Assembly (NCBI GenBank): GCA_016287385.1
Contig: JAEEWM010000002.1
Coordinates: 62,001 to 126,000, forward strand
DNA length: 64,000 nucleotides
Direction of reading: 5' to 3'
DNA from: Clostridiaceae bacterium
GTDB lineage: Bacteria > Bacillota > Clostridia > Oscillospirales > Acutalibacteraceae
The notes under the pieces were generated by a model. It worked only from the letters and a program-made list of their open reading frames with translations, had not been told where the DNA came from and did no database searches. Position numbers and translations under genes: made by a program. Positions 25,181 to 33,770 of the stretch are shown one piece after another (position 1 is the first letter of the stretch; each line of letters starts with the position of its first letter).

Positions 25181-26146
25181 TTAAAGAGCAAACTGCAAAG
25201 TGCAGAAAGCGGCGTAAACGGCAAGCAGGATTATTCCCTGGATGCGGTACAGTTTGCCTTTGATTACGGCGGGCAGGGTAAGCAGCGCCATAACGCCGAA
25301 CATTACCGGAATATCTATGACCAGCGAAGAGGGAATGCCGAAAAGCGTATTGCCGTCCGGTATGCCAAACGGGCGAAGCGCCGAGGAAAGCCCCGAAACC
25401 AGAACGAGATTAAAGATATTTGCGCCGATTATATTTCCGAGCGACAGTGCGCCGTGACCCTTTGTAAGCGCGGTTATCGCCGTTACAAGCTCGGGCAGGG
25501 AGGTGCCGAGAGCCACAAAGGTAAGTCCTATAACCGACTCGGGGACGCCGATACTTTCGGCAATTACCGTGCCGTTGTCAACAAGAAGCCTTGCGCCTAC
25601 GGCGATTAGAGCCGCGCCTATTACCAGCCGCGCTATATCCCAAAAAAGACTGCCTTCAGCCGCGTCCGCTTCGGTGTTTTCCGCACCGGCGGATTTTTTC
25701 GCGGCGCGCACCAACAGGTACATATAAGCCAAAAAGCAAAGCAGTAAAACAATACCCGTAAACCTTGAAAAAGAACGGAAAATATAAGCGTTCGCGGCGT
25801 AAAACGCGGCAACCGCAAAGAAAATCGCAATAGGCAGTTTAAGCGCCGCCTTATCCGCTCCCGACGGTTTAATCGCAACAGTCAGGGCGGCTATCAGGGC
25901 GGTATTGCAGATAATGGAGCCGATAGCGTTTCCGTAAGCTATCTGCCCGTGTCCCTCAACCGCCGAGGTTGCGGAAACCATGACCTCGGGAAGCGTTGTT
26001 CCGATGGAGACTACCGTCGCGCCGATAAGCAGTTCCGGAACACGAAAACGCTTTGAAAGACCGACGCCGCCGTCAACAAACCAGTCGCCGCCCTTGATGA
26101 GCAGTACCAGACCGGCCGCAAATAAGAGAACAGCACGAAAAAGCAT
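25181..26146 (-). CDS. Ca2+/Na+ antiporter of the CaCA family (YrbG-like)
   Basis: Cation/cation exchanger, 321 residues with about ten membrane helices. The two inverted alpha repeats are visible: VVSIGTTLPEVMVSATSA with YGNAIGSIICNT, and FVALGTSLPELVTAITAL with LGNIIGANIFNLV. These carry the ion-binding Glu residues. A short charged loop (about 150-168) separates the halves. The ribosome site is GGAGGT before ATG 26146. It is transcribed alone from a consensus promoter through a 128-base G-C-rich leader. Ca2+ is the usual substrate, but Mn2+ or other ions cannot be excluded. Confidence 0.9.
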   Translation of the reverse strand: MLFRAVLLFAAGLVLLIKGGDWFVDGGVGLSKRFRVPELLIGATVVSIGTTLPEVMVSATSAVEGHGQIAYGNAIGSIICNTALIAALTVAIKPSGADKAALKLPIAIFFAVAAFYAANAYIFRSFSRFTGIVLLLCFLAYMYLLVRAAKKSAGAENTEADAAEGSLFWDIARLVIGAALIAVGARLLVDNGTVIAESIGVPESVIGLTFVALGTSLPELVTAITALTKGHGALSLGNIIGANIFNLVLVSGLSSALRPFGIPDGNTLFGIPSSLVIDIPVMFGVMALLTLPAVIKGKLYRIQGIILLAVYAAFCTLQFAL

Positions 26147-26274
26147 GAGTACCTCCGAAATAAAAAAGCCTGCCGCGCCGTATACCGCGGAAGACCGTTT
26201 TCAAGCGTCCGCGCGGCAAAACGCGCCCGGCTCGCACCGCGCAAAAAGCGCATGCGCCATATCAATTGAATACG
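26147..26274 (-). promoter_or_regulatory. Structured 5' leader of the antiporter, unclassified
   Basis: About 128 bases between predicted start site and ATG, very G-C rich with several competing helices. One is a GGC...GCC hairpin around GCGCTTTTTGCGC. Another is GCGCGTTTTGCCGCGC, whose right arm GCCGCGC can instead pair with GCGCGGC just before AGGCTTTTTT. That resembles an attenuator. I could not match it to yybP-ykoY, M-box or other known riboswitch cores. Confidence 0.5.
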
Positions 26275-26280
26275 CAAAAA

Positions 26281-26309
26281 AGTATAGCAAAACGCGTCGC
26301 TTTTGTCAA
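26281..26309 (-). promoter_or_regulatory. Consensus SigA promoter of the antiporter
   Basis: Minus-strand TTGACA (26304-26309), 17 bases, TATACT (26281-26286). Confidence 0.88.
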
Positions 26310-26344
26310 GCGCATTTTATCGACAAAAAAAGTGCATTTATCTC

Positions 26345-26373
26345 TTGCATAACGGCGCGAAATAAAGTATAAT
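26345..26373 (+). promoter_or_regulatory. Predicted SigA promoter of miaB
   Basis: TTGCAT (26345-26350), 17 bases, TATAAT (26368-26373). Divergent from the antiporter promoter and probably the start of the long miaB-abrB run. Confidence 0.85.
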
Positions 26374-26407
26374 ATCCTATATATTTATATTTATCTTTGG
26401 AGGGGCG

Positions 26408-27817
26408 GTGAAACGGGTGACTGCAAGCGTTATTTCCGGCGGTGGTTTTGACGAACAACAAGTTTACATAAAACGCGTTGCGGAAATACTTAAAAGCCGC
26501 AAAGCGGAAGTACCGAAGGCGTGCGTTACAACCTACGGCTGTCAGCAGAACGTCAGTGATTCACAACACCTTAAAGGTCTGCTTCTTGAAATGGGATACG
26601 AGCTGTCCGATAAGCCCGAGGGCGCGGATTTCATCCTTTTCAACACCTGCGCCGTGCGCGAACACGCCGAGGACAGGGTCTGGGGCAATGTGGGCGCTAT
26701 GAAAAAGTATAAAGAAAAAAAGCCGTCGCTTATTCTCGCTGTTTGCGGCTGCATGGTCCAGCAAAAGAAAAACGCCGATACTTTTCTTAAAAGCTACCCT
26801 TACGTCGATATCATTTTCGGTACACAGGTCGGTCACCGCCTGCCGGAGTTTATCTATCGCCGTCTTTCGGGCGAGCGGCGGATTTGCGAGCTGACGCTTA
26901 AAAACGACGGTATAACCGAGGGCGTACCGTTTTATAACGACGGCGGATTTAAGGGCTTCGTACCGATAATGTACGGCTGTGATAATTTTTGCAGTTACTG
27001 CATAGTGCCGTATGTCAGGGGCCGTGAGCGTTCAAGAAAGAGCGCCGCGGTGATAAGCGACGTTAAAAAGCTGGCGGACTCGGGCGTAAAGGAAATTATG
27101 CTCCTCGGGCAGAATGTGAATTCCTACGGCAAGGGGCTTGACGAGGATATAAATTTTGCAAAACTGCTTCGCATGGTAAACAGCGTTCCCGGCGATTTCA
27201 GGATAAGGTTCATGACCTCAAATCCCAAGGACTGTACCGATGAACTGCTTGACAGTATGCGCGACTGCGAAAAGGCGGAACATCATTTACATCTGCCGTT
27301 TCAGTCGGGCAGTGACTCGGTGCTTAAACGAATGAACAGGAAATACACGATGTCAAGCTACCTTGATATTATCGCCGCCGCGCGTGAGCGCATACCCGAT
27401 ATGACCTTTACGAGCGATATTATAGTCGGCTTCCCCGACGAAAGCGAGGAAGATTTTGAAAAGACGCTCGAGCTTGTAAGAAAGGTCGGCTTTTCGGCGC
27501 TTTTCACCTTCATATATTCAAAGCGTGAGGGCACGCCCGCCGCGACTATGCCGGACGCCGTGACCAGAGAGCAGAAAGGCGTGCGGTTCGACCGCCTTTT
27601 GCGCACGCAGGAGGAAATGGCGAAAAAAGTGCTTCGCGGCATGGTGGGCAGAACCGTGCGGGTGCTTTGCGAGGAATATTCAAACGGCTTTGTTTTCGGC
27701 AAGGACGAGCACGGGTTAAATGTAAAATTCAGCGGCAAAGAAGACCTTACAGGCAATTTTGCCGACGTAATAATTAAATCCGCCGGCGATATACTGACCG
27801 GCGAAATGATAAAATAA
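26408..27817 (+). CDS. miaB: tRNA-2-methylthio-N6-isopentenyladenosine-37 synthase
   Basis: Radical-SAM methylthiotransferase that modifies i6A37 of tRNAs; MiaA, its partner, is encoded in the same run. Of the 469 residues, the N-terminal UPF0004 domain has TYGCQQN, NTCAVRE and CGCMVQ for one [4Fe-4S] cluster. The radical-SAM motif CDNFCSYCIVP holds the second, and a C-terminal TRAM domain ends the protein. The start is GTG at 26408 with GGAGGGG only two to four bases upstream; GTG 26417 is an alternative start. Confidence 0.95.
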   Translation: MKRVTASVISGGGFDEQQVYIKRVAEILKSRKAEVPKACVTTYGCQQNVSDSQHLKGLLLEMGYELSDKPEGADFILFNTCAVREHAEDRVWGNVGAMKKYKEKKPSLILAVCGCMVQQKKNADTFLKSYPYVDIIFGTQVGHRLPEFIYRRLSGERRICELTLKNDGITEGVPFYNDGGFKGFVPIMYGCDNFCSYCIVPYVRGRERSRKSAAVISDVKKLADSGVKEIMLLGQNVNSYGKGLDEDINFAKLLRMVNSVPGDFRIRFMTSNPKDCTDELLDSMRDCEKAEHHLHLPFQSGSDSVLKRMNRKYTMSSYLDIIAAARERIPDMTFTSDIIVGFPDESEEDFEKTLELVRKVGFSALFTFIYSKREGTPAATMPDAVTREQKGVRFDRLLRTQEEMAKKVLRGMVGRTVRVLCEEYSNGFVFGKDEHGLNVKFSGKEDLTGNFADVIIKSAGDILTGEMIK

Positions 27818-27838
27818 TCAAAGGAAGAGGAAAGAAAA

Positions 27839-28246
27839 ATGACTGTAATTGAAGCGGCAAGAATACTCGGTGAGGCAATTCAGAATGACGGGCGCTTTCT
27901 GCGTTACGCAAAAGCAAAACTCGCCAACGATAAAAACGATAATTTGCAGGAGCTTATAGGCAGGTTCAACGTGGTAAGAATGAATCTTGACGAGGTGATG
28001 ACCGCCGAACAGCGCGACGAGGCAAAGGTTCAGGAGCTTAACGAACAGCTCCGGAGCGTTTATACCGAGATAATGTCGGACGGCGGCATGGTGGAATACA
28101 ACGCCTCGAAAGTCGACCTCGATACTCTGCTTAACGATGTGAACAGCATTATTATGCAGTGTGTTGACGGCGCCGACCCGAAAACGGTGGAGCCGGAGGT
28201 TCATTCCTGCACGGGCTCGTGCGAAAGCTGCGGCGGTTGTCACTGA
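27839..28246 (+). CDS. YlbF-family protein with C-terminal cysteine cluster
   Basis: A 135-residue, mostly helical YlbF/YmcA-type (Com_YlbF) protein. In Bacillus this family forms the YlbF-YmcA-YaaT complex, which influences Spo0A phosphorylation and RNase Y mRNA processing and carries [4Fe-4S] clusters. Residues 1-100 match the helical domain (IEAARILGEAIQNDGRF). The tail holds four cysteines, C124, C128, C131 and C134 (CTGSCESCGGC), which could bind a metal or cluster. It sits between miaB and mutS. The family call is good; the role in this organism is inferred. Confidence 0.85.
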   Translation: MTVIEAARILGEAIQNDGRFLRYAKAKLANDKNDNLQELIGRFNVVRMNLDEVMTAEQRDEAKVQELNEQLRSVYTEIMSDGGMVEYNASKVDLDTLLNDVNSIIMQCVDGADPKTVEPEVHSCTGSCESCGGCH

Positions 28247-28300
28247 TGAAAAACACCGCCCCGGTTTATTTACCGCTTAAACGGTGAAAGGGGAATTACT

Positions 28301-30892
28301 ATGACCGAACTGTCGCCCATGATGCGCCAGTATATGCAGATAAAGGACGCAAATGCCGACTCGATACTCTTTTTCCGGCTCGGCGATTTTTACGAAATGT
28401 TTTTCGACGACGCCATAACCGCGTCGCGGGAGCTTGACCTGACGCTCACAGGCAAGGATTGCGGACTTGAAGAGCGCGCCCCGATGTGCGGTGTGCCGTA
28501 TCACAGCTGCGAGGGGTATATCGCACGGCTTGTAGAGCGCGGTTATAAGGTTGCCGTTTGCGAACAGACCGAGGACCCGGCGAAGGCAAAGGGTCTTGTT
28601 AAACGCGACATAGTGCGCATTATAACGCCCGGCACGGTTATAGACGGCGATATGCTTGAAGAAGGCAGCAGTAACTATCTTGCCGCCGTCTTCCGTAAAG
28701 AAGAGAGCATAGGCGTTTGCTTTGCCGACGCATCGACCGGCGAATGCCGGCTCACCGAGATTTCCGGAAGCGAGGCGATTATACGCGCGCAAAACGAGAT
28801 CATGCGGTTTCTGCCGAAAGAGCTTCTCGTTACCTCAAAAATGCAGAATGAAATGTCGGCGTTTCTTTCCGGCAAATACGAAGGCGCGGTAACCGTAAGG
28901 GGCGAGGACCGTTTCGGCGATAAATTCTCGCAGGATACCGTATGCGATAACTTCGGCGTGGTAAGCCCCGAAAACCTCGGCGTCAAGACCGGCAGCGCCA
29001 TGCAGTGCGCACTCGGCGCGGCGATAGATTATATCAAAGAAAACAGCGTAGGCAGTCAGATAACCGTAAAGGATGTAAAAATCTACGGCGACGGCGAATA
29101 TATGCGGCTCGATGTGACCGCCACAAAAAATCTTGAGCTTATCACGAATATGCGCTCGTCTTCGCGCCGCGGCTCGCTGCTCGGAGTTCTCGATAAAACC
29201 AAAACGGCAATGGGCAAAAGAATGCTCAAAGGTATGGTTTTACAGCCGCTTACCTCAATTCCGCGCATAACGGCGCGGCAGAACGCGGTCGAAGAACTGC
29301 TTTCGCTTAGGATATTGCGCGAAGAGGTAAGGGAATATATGTCCGGCATTCGTGACGTAGACCGCATTATGACCCGCGTTGTATACGCCACCGCCAGCCC
29401 TAAGGACCTGATAAATATTGCAAACACGGCGAGGATGTTTCCGCTTATAAAGGCGGCGCTTTCTTCGGTAAAATCAAAGTTGCTCGTATCCGTGCGTGAA
29501 GATATCGATACGCTTGAAGATATCGTGGCGCTCATCGACGCGGCGATAAGCGAGGACGCACCCGTCACTCTGCGCGAGGGCAAGCTCATCAAAAAAGGAT
29601 ACAGTAAGGAAGTAGACGAACTGCGGCTTGATATGGAGGGCGGTTCCTCTCGTATCGCCGAAATAGAGGCGCGTGAGCGCGAGCGCACGGGCATTAAGAC
29701 GCTTCGCGTACGCTATAACAAGGTTTTCGGGTATTATATAGAAGTTACAAACTCATTCCTCGATAAAGTGCCGGAGGATTATATCAGGCGGCAAACGCTC
29801 GTCGGCGGCGAGCGGTTTATAACCGAGGAACTTAAAAATCTCGAAGAGCGTATGCTCACGGCAAAGGACCGCGATTTTTCACTTGAATACGAAATGTTCA
29901 GCGGGATACGCGGCGAAGTAGCGAAGGCGGATGTCACGGTTCGCCGTACCGCCGAGGCGATAGCCAAGCTTGACGTTTTATGCTCGCTTGCCGCGGTGGC
30001 GGAGGAGAACGGCTATTGCAGACCGCTTATTGACGGCGGCGATACCATAAGGATAGAGGACGGTCGCCACCCGGTAGTTGAAAAATATCTTAAAACCCCG
30101 TTTGTGGCAAACGATACCTTTCTCAATAACACCACCGACCGTTCGGCGATAATCACAGGACCTAATATGGCGGGCAAGTCTACTTATATGCGGCAGGTCG
30201 CGCTTATTACGGTAATGGCGCAAATCGGCTCGTTCGTTCCCGCGAAAAGCGCGCAGATAGGCGTGGTCGACGCGGTGTATACGCGGGTCGGCGCTTCGGA
30301 TGATTTATCCTCGGGCCAGTCGACCTTTATGGTGGAAATGACCGAGGTCGCGGATATTCTTAAAAACGCGACTAAAAAGAGTCTTATAATTTTTGATGAA
30401 ATAGGCAGGGGCACCTCCACCTTTGACGGTATGGCGATAGCCCGCGCGGTACTTGAATACGTAAACGATAAACGTATCCTCGGCGCGAAATCTCTTTTCG
30501 CCACCCACTACCACGAGCTTACCGAAATGGAAAACGAGTTCGAGGGCATTAAAAACTATAATATCGCCGTTAAAAAGCGCGGCGACGATATAATCTTTTT
30601 GCGCCGCATAGTGCCCGGCGGCGCGGACGACAGCTACGGTATCGAGGTTGCCAAGCTCGGCGGCATACCGGACGCGGTAATAAAACGCGCAAAACAGATA
30701 CTTAAAAAAACGCTTGAAAACGGCGTTGTCACATATAAGGTCGTAAAAGAAAGCGATTCGCAGATGTCGATAGAAAACGCCTGCGCCGCCGATATACTCG
30801 GCGAGCTTAAATCGCTTGACGTAAACACCCTCACGCCGATAGAAGCGATGAGCACGCTTTTCGACCTTGTGAAAAAAGCAAAATCGGTATAA
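28301..30892 (+). CDS. mutS: DNA mismatch repair protein MutS
   Basis: Mismatch-recognition ATPase, 863 residues, the normal MutS1 length. The N-terminal mismatch-binding domain has the Phe-x-Glu motif in LGDFYEMFFDDA. The ATPase domain has GPNMAGKS (620-627), a Walker B DEIGRGTSTFDG and ATHYHELT. The ribosome site is AAAGGGG before ATG 28301. It is followed by mutL after 23 bases and works with it in post-replicative mismatch repair. Confidence 0.98.
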   Translation: MTELSPMMRQYMQIKDANADSILFFRLGDFYEMFFDDAITASRELDLTLTGKDCGLEERAPMCGVPYHSCEGYIARLVERGYKVAVCEQTEDPAKAKGLVKRDIVRIITPGTVIDGDMLEEGSSNYLAAVFRKEESIGVCFADASTGECRLTEISGSEAIIRAQNEIMRFLPKELLVTSKMQNEMSAFLSGKYEGAVTVRGEDRFGDKFSQDTVCDNFGVVSPENLGVKTGSAMQCALGAAIDYIKENSVGSQITVKDVKIYGDGEYMRLDVTATKNLELITNMRSSSRRGSLLGVLDKTKTAMGKRMLKGMVLQPLTSIPRITARQNAVEELLSLRILREEVREYMSGIRDVDRIMTRVVYATASPKDLINIANTARMFPLIKAALSSVKSKLLVSVREDIDTLEDIVALIDAAISEDAPVTLREGKLIKKGYSKEVDELRLDMEGGSSRIAEIEARERERTGIKTLRVRYNKVFGYYIEVTNSFLDKVPEDYIRRQTLVGGERFITEELKNLEERMLTAKDRDFSLEYEMFSGIRGEVAKADVTVRRTAEAIAKLDVLCSLAAVAEENGYCRPLIDGGDTIRIEDGRHPVVEKYLKTPFVANDTFLNNTTDRSAIITGPNMAGKSTYMRQVALITVMAQIGSFVPAKSAQIGVVDAVYTRVGASDDLSSGQSTFMVEMTEVADILKNATKKSLIIFDEIGRGTSTFDGMAIARAVLEYVNDKRILGAKSLFATHYHELTEMENEFEGIKNYNIAVKKRGDDIIFLRRIVPGGADDSYGIEVAKLGGIPDAVIKRAKQILKKTLENGVVTYKVVKESDSQMSIENACAADILGELKSLDVNTLTPIEAMSTLFDLVKKAKSV

Positions 30893-30915
30893 CTTAAAAT
30901 CAAAGGAGGGGTAAT

Positions 30916-32838
30916 ATGCCGCGCATAAACGTATTGCCGAAAGAAATATCGGAACTTATCGCCGCGGGCGAAGTTGTCGAGCGGCCGGCTTCCGTGGTCA
31001 AGGAAATGATAGAAAACTCGCTCGACGCCGGCGCCGCGCATATAACGGTTGAAATAGAGCGCGGAGGCATTACCTTTATCCGGATAGCCGACGACGGCTG
31101 CGGTATTTCGGGCGGCGACGTAAAAACGGCGTTTTTGCGTCACGCTACCAGTAAGATTAAAAGCGAAAAGGATTTAGAGGGCATTAAAACACTCGGCTTT
31201 CGCGGTGAGGCGCTGGCTTCCGCCGCGGCGGTCGCCAAAATAGAAATGTTTACCCGCGCCGAAGGTGAAGAGTACGGCACACATTACGTTATCGAGGGCG
31301 GCAATGAGGTTTTATCGGAAGAATCCGGCTGCCCGAAGGGCACTACCATTATCGTAAGAGACCTTTTTTATAATACCCCGGCGAGGATGAAGTTCCTTAA
31401 AAAGGATTCAACCGAGGGCGCGGCGGTCGCGGCGATAGTAGAACGCGCGGCGATTTCAAATCCGGACGTTTCGTTCAAATTTATCCGCGACGGCAGGCAG
31501 GTTTTCGTAAGTCCCGCCGGCGGCGATCTTAAAACCGCGATTTACAGCGTACTCGGACGTGAGTTTTCAAAGGATCTGATAAGCGTTTCGGGCTCGGATC
31601 GCTATATAAAGGTCTACGGCTTTTGCTGTGCGCCGTTTGCCTGCAGGGCGTCAAGAGCGGGGCAGTATATTTACCTTAATCACCGTCTTGTTATATCTAA
31701 AACAATTATGGCGGCGGCGGAGCAGGCGTATAAAAACAGCGTAATGGTCGGCAAATTTCCGGCGTTCGTTCTGTTTGTCGATATGCCGTACGAAGCGGTG
31801 GACGTAAATGTTCACCCCGCCAAGACCGAAGTGCGGTTTGCCGATGAAAAAGCGGTTTTCTCGGCGGTTTACGCCGCGGTGCGAAACGCGATTGAGAGCT
31901 CTTCGGCGCGACCCGGGCTTTCGCTTGAAAGCAAGGGCAGGGACGCGTTCTTTGCGGATATGGACACCAACCGTTATAAGCAACTCGCGGCGGATATCGA
32001 AAGCGGCGAAAAGAAAAAAAGCGGTTTTAACGCCGGCACTTCCCGCTTAAACGACGATAACATACCTTTCTTTTTGAGAAAAGAATTCGTAAAGAAAATC
32101 GAACAAAACGAAAAGCGCTTTGAAGACCGCGGCGGCTTTGTTAAAAAGCCGGGCGCCGACGTACGGGGTACAGTGAGCACGGAAACGGAAGAAAAGGCAA
32201 GCGACTCCGGCGTGAAATACGCGGCGGAAAACGCGCCTTCCGGTACCGTTGAAAGCAATTTTGAAAATCCCGTAACCGAAGGCGTGATATTCGTCGGCGA
32301 GGCGTTCAGGACGTATATTATCGTACAGAAGGGCGAAAGTCTTTTCGTGCTCGATAAACACGCCTGCCACGAGCGCATTATATTCAACCGCCTCAAAAAG
32401 GAAACGGCGATAGAAAGTCAACCGCTGATAACGCCGGTCACCGTGCACCTTTCGGCTCCACAGTACGCGGCGGTGCTCGACAATCCCGAAACGCTGCTTT
32501 CGGCGGGTATAGAGCTTGAGGATTTCGGCGACGAAACGGTGATAGTCCGGGCTGTCCCCGCGGCGCTTGTAAGAGACGACGCGGTGGATATTGTGACCGA
32601 GGCGGCGGAAACTCTTTCCTCGGGCGGCGGCGAACTAAGCCCGCTTGACGGCATCCTGCATACCGTTGCCTGCAAGGCGGCGACAAAAGCGGGGTATGTA
32701 TCATCAAAGGAAGAACTGCTGACGCTTGCAAAGCAGGTGCTGTCGGGCAACGACGTTCTTTACTGCCCTCACGGCAGACCCGTGGCGTTTGAACTGAAAA
32801 AAAGCGAGCTTGAAAAGCGGTTTGGCAGAATACAATGA
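30916..32838 (+). CDS. mutL: DNA mismatch repair protein MutL
   Basis: Mismatch repair ATPase/endonuclease partner of MutS, 640 residues. The N-terminal GHKL ATPase has VKEMIENSLDAGA, DDGCGI and KTLGFRGEAL. After a charged linker (about 350-460), the C-terminal endonuclease domain has DKHACHERIIFN (480-491), ACKAATKAG and CPHGRP. The usual nuclease motif is DQHAxxExxxxE; here Gln is Lys and the final Glu is Asn. AGGAGGGG precedes ATG 30916. Its last four bases overlap miaA. Confidence 0.97.
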   Translation: MPRINVLPKEISELIAAGEVVERPASVVKEMIENSLDAGAAHITVEIERGGITFIRIADDGCGISGGDVKTAFLRHATSKIKSEKDLEGIKTLGFRGEALASAAAVAKIEMFTRAEGEEYGTHYVIEGGNEVLSEESGCPKGTTIIVRDLFYNTPARMKFLKKDSTEGAAVAAIVERAAISNPDVSFKFIRDGRQVFVSPAGGDLKTAIYSVLGREFSKDLISVSGSDRYIKVYGFCCAPFACRASRAGQYIYLNHRLVISKTIMAAAEQAYKNSVMVGKFPAFVLFVDMPYEAVDVNVHPAKTEVRFADEKAVFSAVYAAVRNAIESSSARPGLSLESKGRDAFFADMDTNRYKQLAADIESGEKKKSGFNAGTSRLNDDNIPFFLRKEFVKKIEQNEKRFEDRGGFVKKPGADVRGTVSTETEEKASDSGVKYAAENAPSGTVESNFENPVTEGVIFVGEAFRTYIIVQKGESLFVLDKHACHERIIFNRLKKETAIESQPLITPVTVHLSAPQYAAVLDNPETLLSAGIELEDFGDETVIVRAVPAALVRDDAVDIVTEAAETLSSGGGELSPLDGILHTVACKAATKAGYVSSKEELLTLAKQVLSGNDVLYCPHGRPVAFELKKSELEKRFGRIQ

Positions 32839-33770
32839 AACCTATTGTGATATTTGTGGCGGGGCCCACCGCGTCGGGCAAAACCGACCTTGCGGTAAAA
32901 CTCGGCAAGCATTTTTCGTCCGAGGTGATATCCGCCGATTCAATGCAGATATATAAGGGTATGCACATTGCTTCCGCGGCGCCCGACGCCGCGGAAATGC
33001 AGGGTGTGCCTCACAGTATGATAGAGTTTTTGCCCTACGGCGCGGCGTTTACGGTGGCGGATTATGCCGAGGCGGCGCGCAGAGAAATTGACAGGGTGAT
33101 TTCAAACGGCGCGGTTCCGGTCGTCGCGGGCGGCACCGGTCTTTATATAACCGCGCTTGCCGACAATATAAAGTTTTTGCCGGTAAAGACCGATTTTGCG
33201 CTTCGTGCGCGATTAGAGCGCGAATATGATGAAATCGGCGGCGAAAAAATGCTTTCGCGCCTTTACGGTATCGACGCCTCCGCGGCGGAAAAGTTACAGC
33301 CGGGCGACCGCCGCAGGATAGTGCGCGCCTTTGAGATATACGAGACCTCGGGTGTTACAAAAAGCATGCAGAATGCCGCCTCAAAGGCACAACCGCCGTA
33401 TTTCACTCCCGTAATGATAGGGCTTACTTTCAGGGACAGGCAGAAGCTTTACGAAAGAATCAACCGCCGCGTTGATATTATGATGGAAAAGGGCCTGCTC
33501 GAAGAGGCGCGGGCGGCGTACGCCGCGAAGATTAAGACGGGCGCCGCGCAGGCGATAGGACACAAGGAGTTTTTCGGTTATTTTGAAGGAAAGCAGACGC
33601 TTGAAGAGACGGTTGAAACGCTCAAACGCTCGACTCGCCGCTATGCCAAGCGGCAGCTTACCTGGTTTAATAACGACAGCCGCGTAAACCGTATATACGT
33701 TGACGAAAGCGAAGACGTTTTTGCCGACGCGCTTAAAATTATTGAAGAGGAGGAAAAGAAAAATGCGTGA
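32835..33770 (+). CDS. miaA: tRNA dimethylallyltransferase
   Basis: MiaA transfers a dimethylallyl group to A37 of tRNAs reading U-starting codons; MiaB then thiomethylates it. The 311 residues have the P-loop GPTASGKTDLAV, SADSMQIYKGM (substrate-binding) and VVAGGTGLYI. It has an ATGA overlap with mutL, and its end overlaps the next gene by eight bases (ATGCGTGA). The substrate comes from the MEP pathway, in which ispE (3781-4614) acts. Confidence 0.97.
   Translation: MKPIVIFVAGPTASGKTDLAVKLGKHFSSEVISADSMQIYKGMHIASAAPDAAEMQGVPHSMIEFLPYGAAFTVADYAEAARREIDRVISNGAVPVVAGGTGLYITALADNIKFLPVKTDFALRARLEREYDEIGGEKMLSRLYGIDASAAEKLQPGDRRRIVRAFEIYETSGVTKSMQNAASKAQPPYFTPVMIGLTFRDRQKLYERINRRVDIMMEKGLLEEARAAYAAKIKTGAAQAIGHKEFFGYFEGKQTLEETVETLKRSTRRYAKRQLTWFNNDSRVNRIYVDESEDVFADALKIIEEEEKKNA

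Noticed and set aside
26147-26274. yybP-ykoY manganese riboswitch before the antiporter
   Set aside because: The conserved GGGGAGTA and CTACCC-type segments of that riboswitch are absent, so I left it unclassified.
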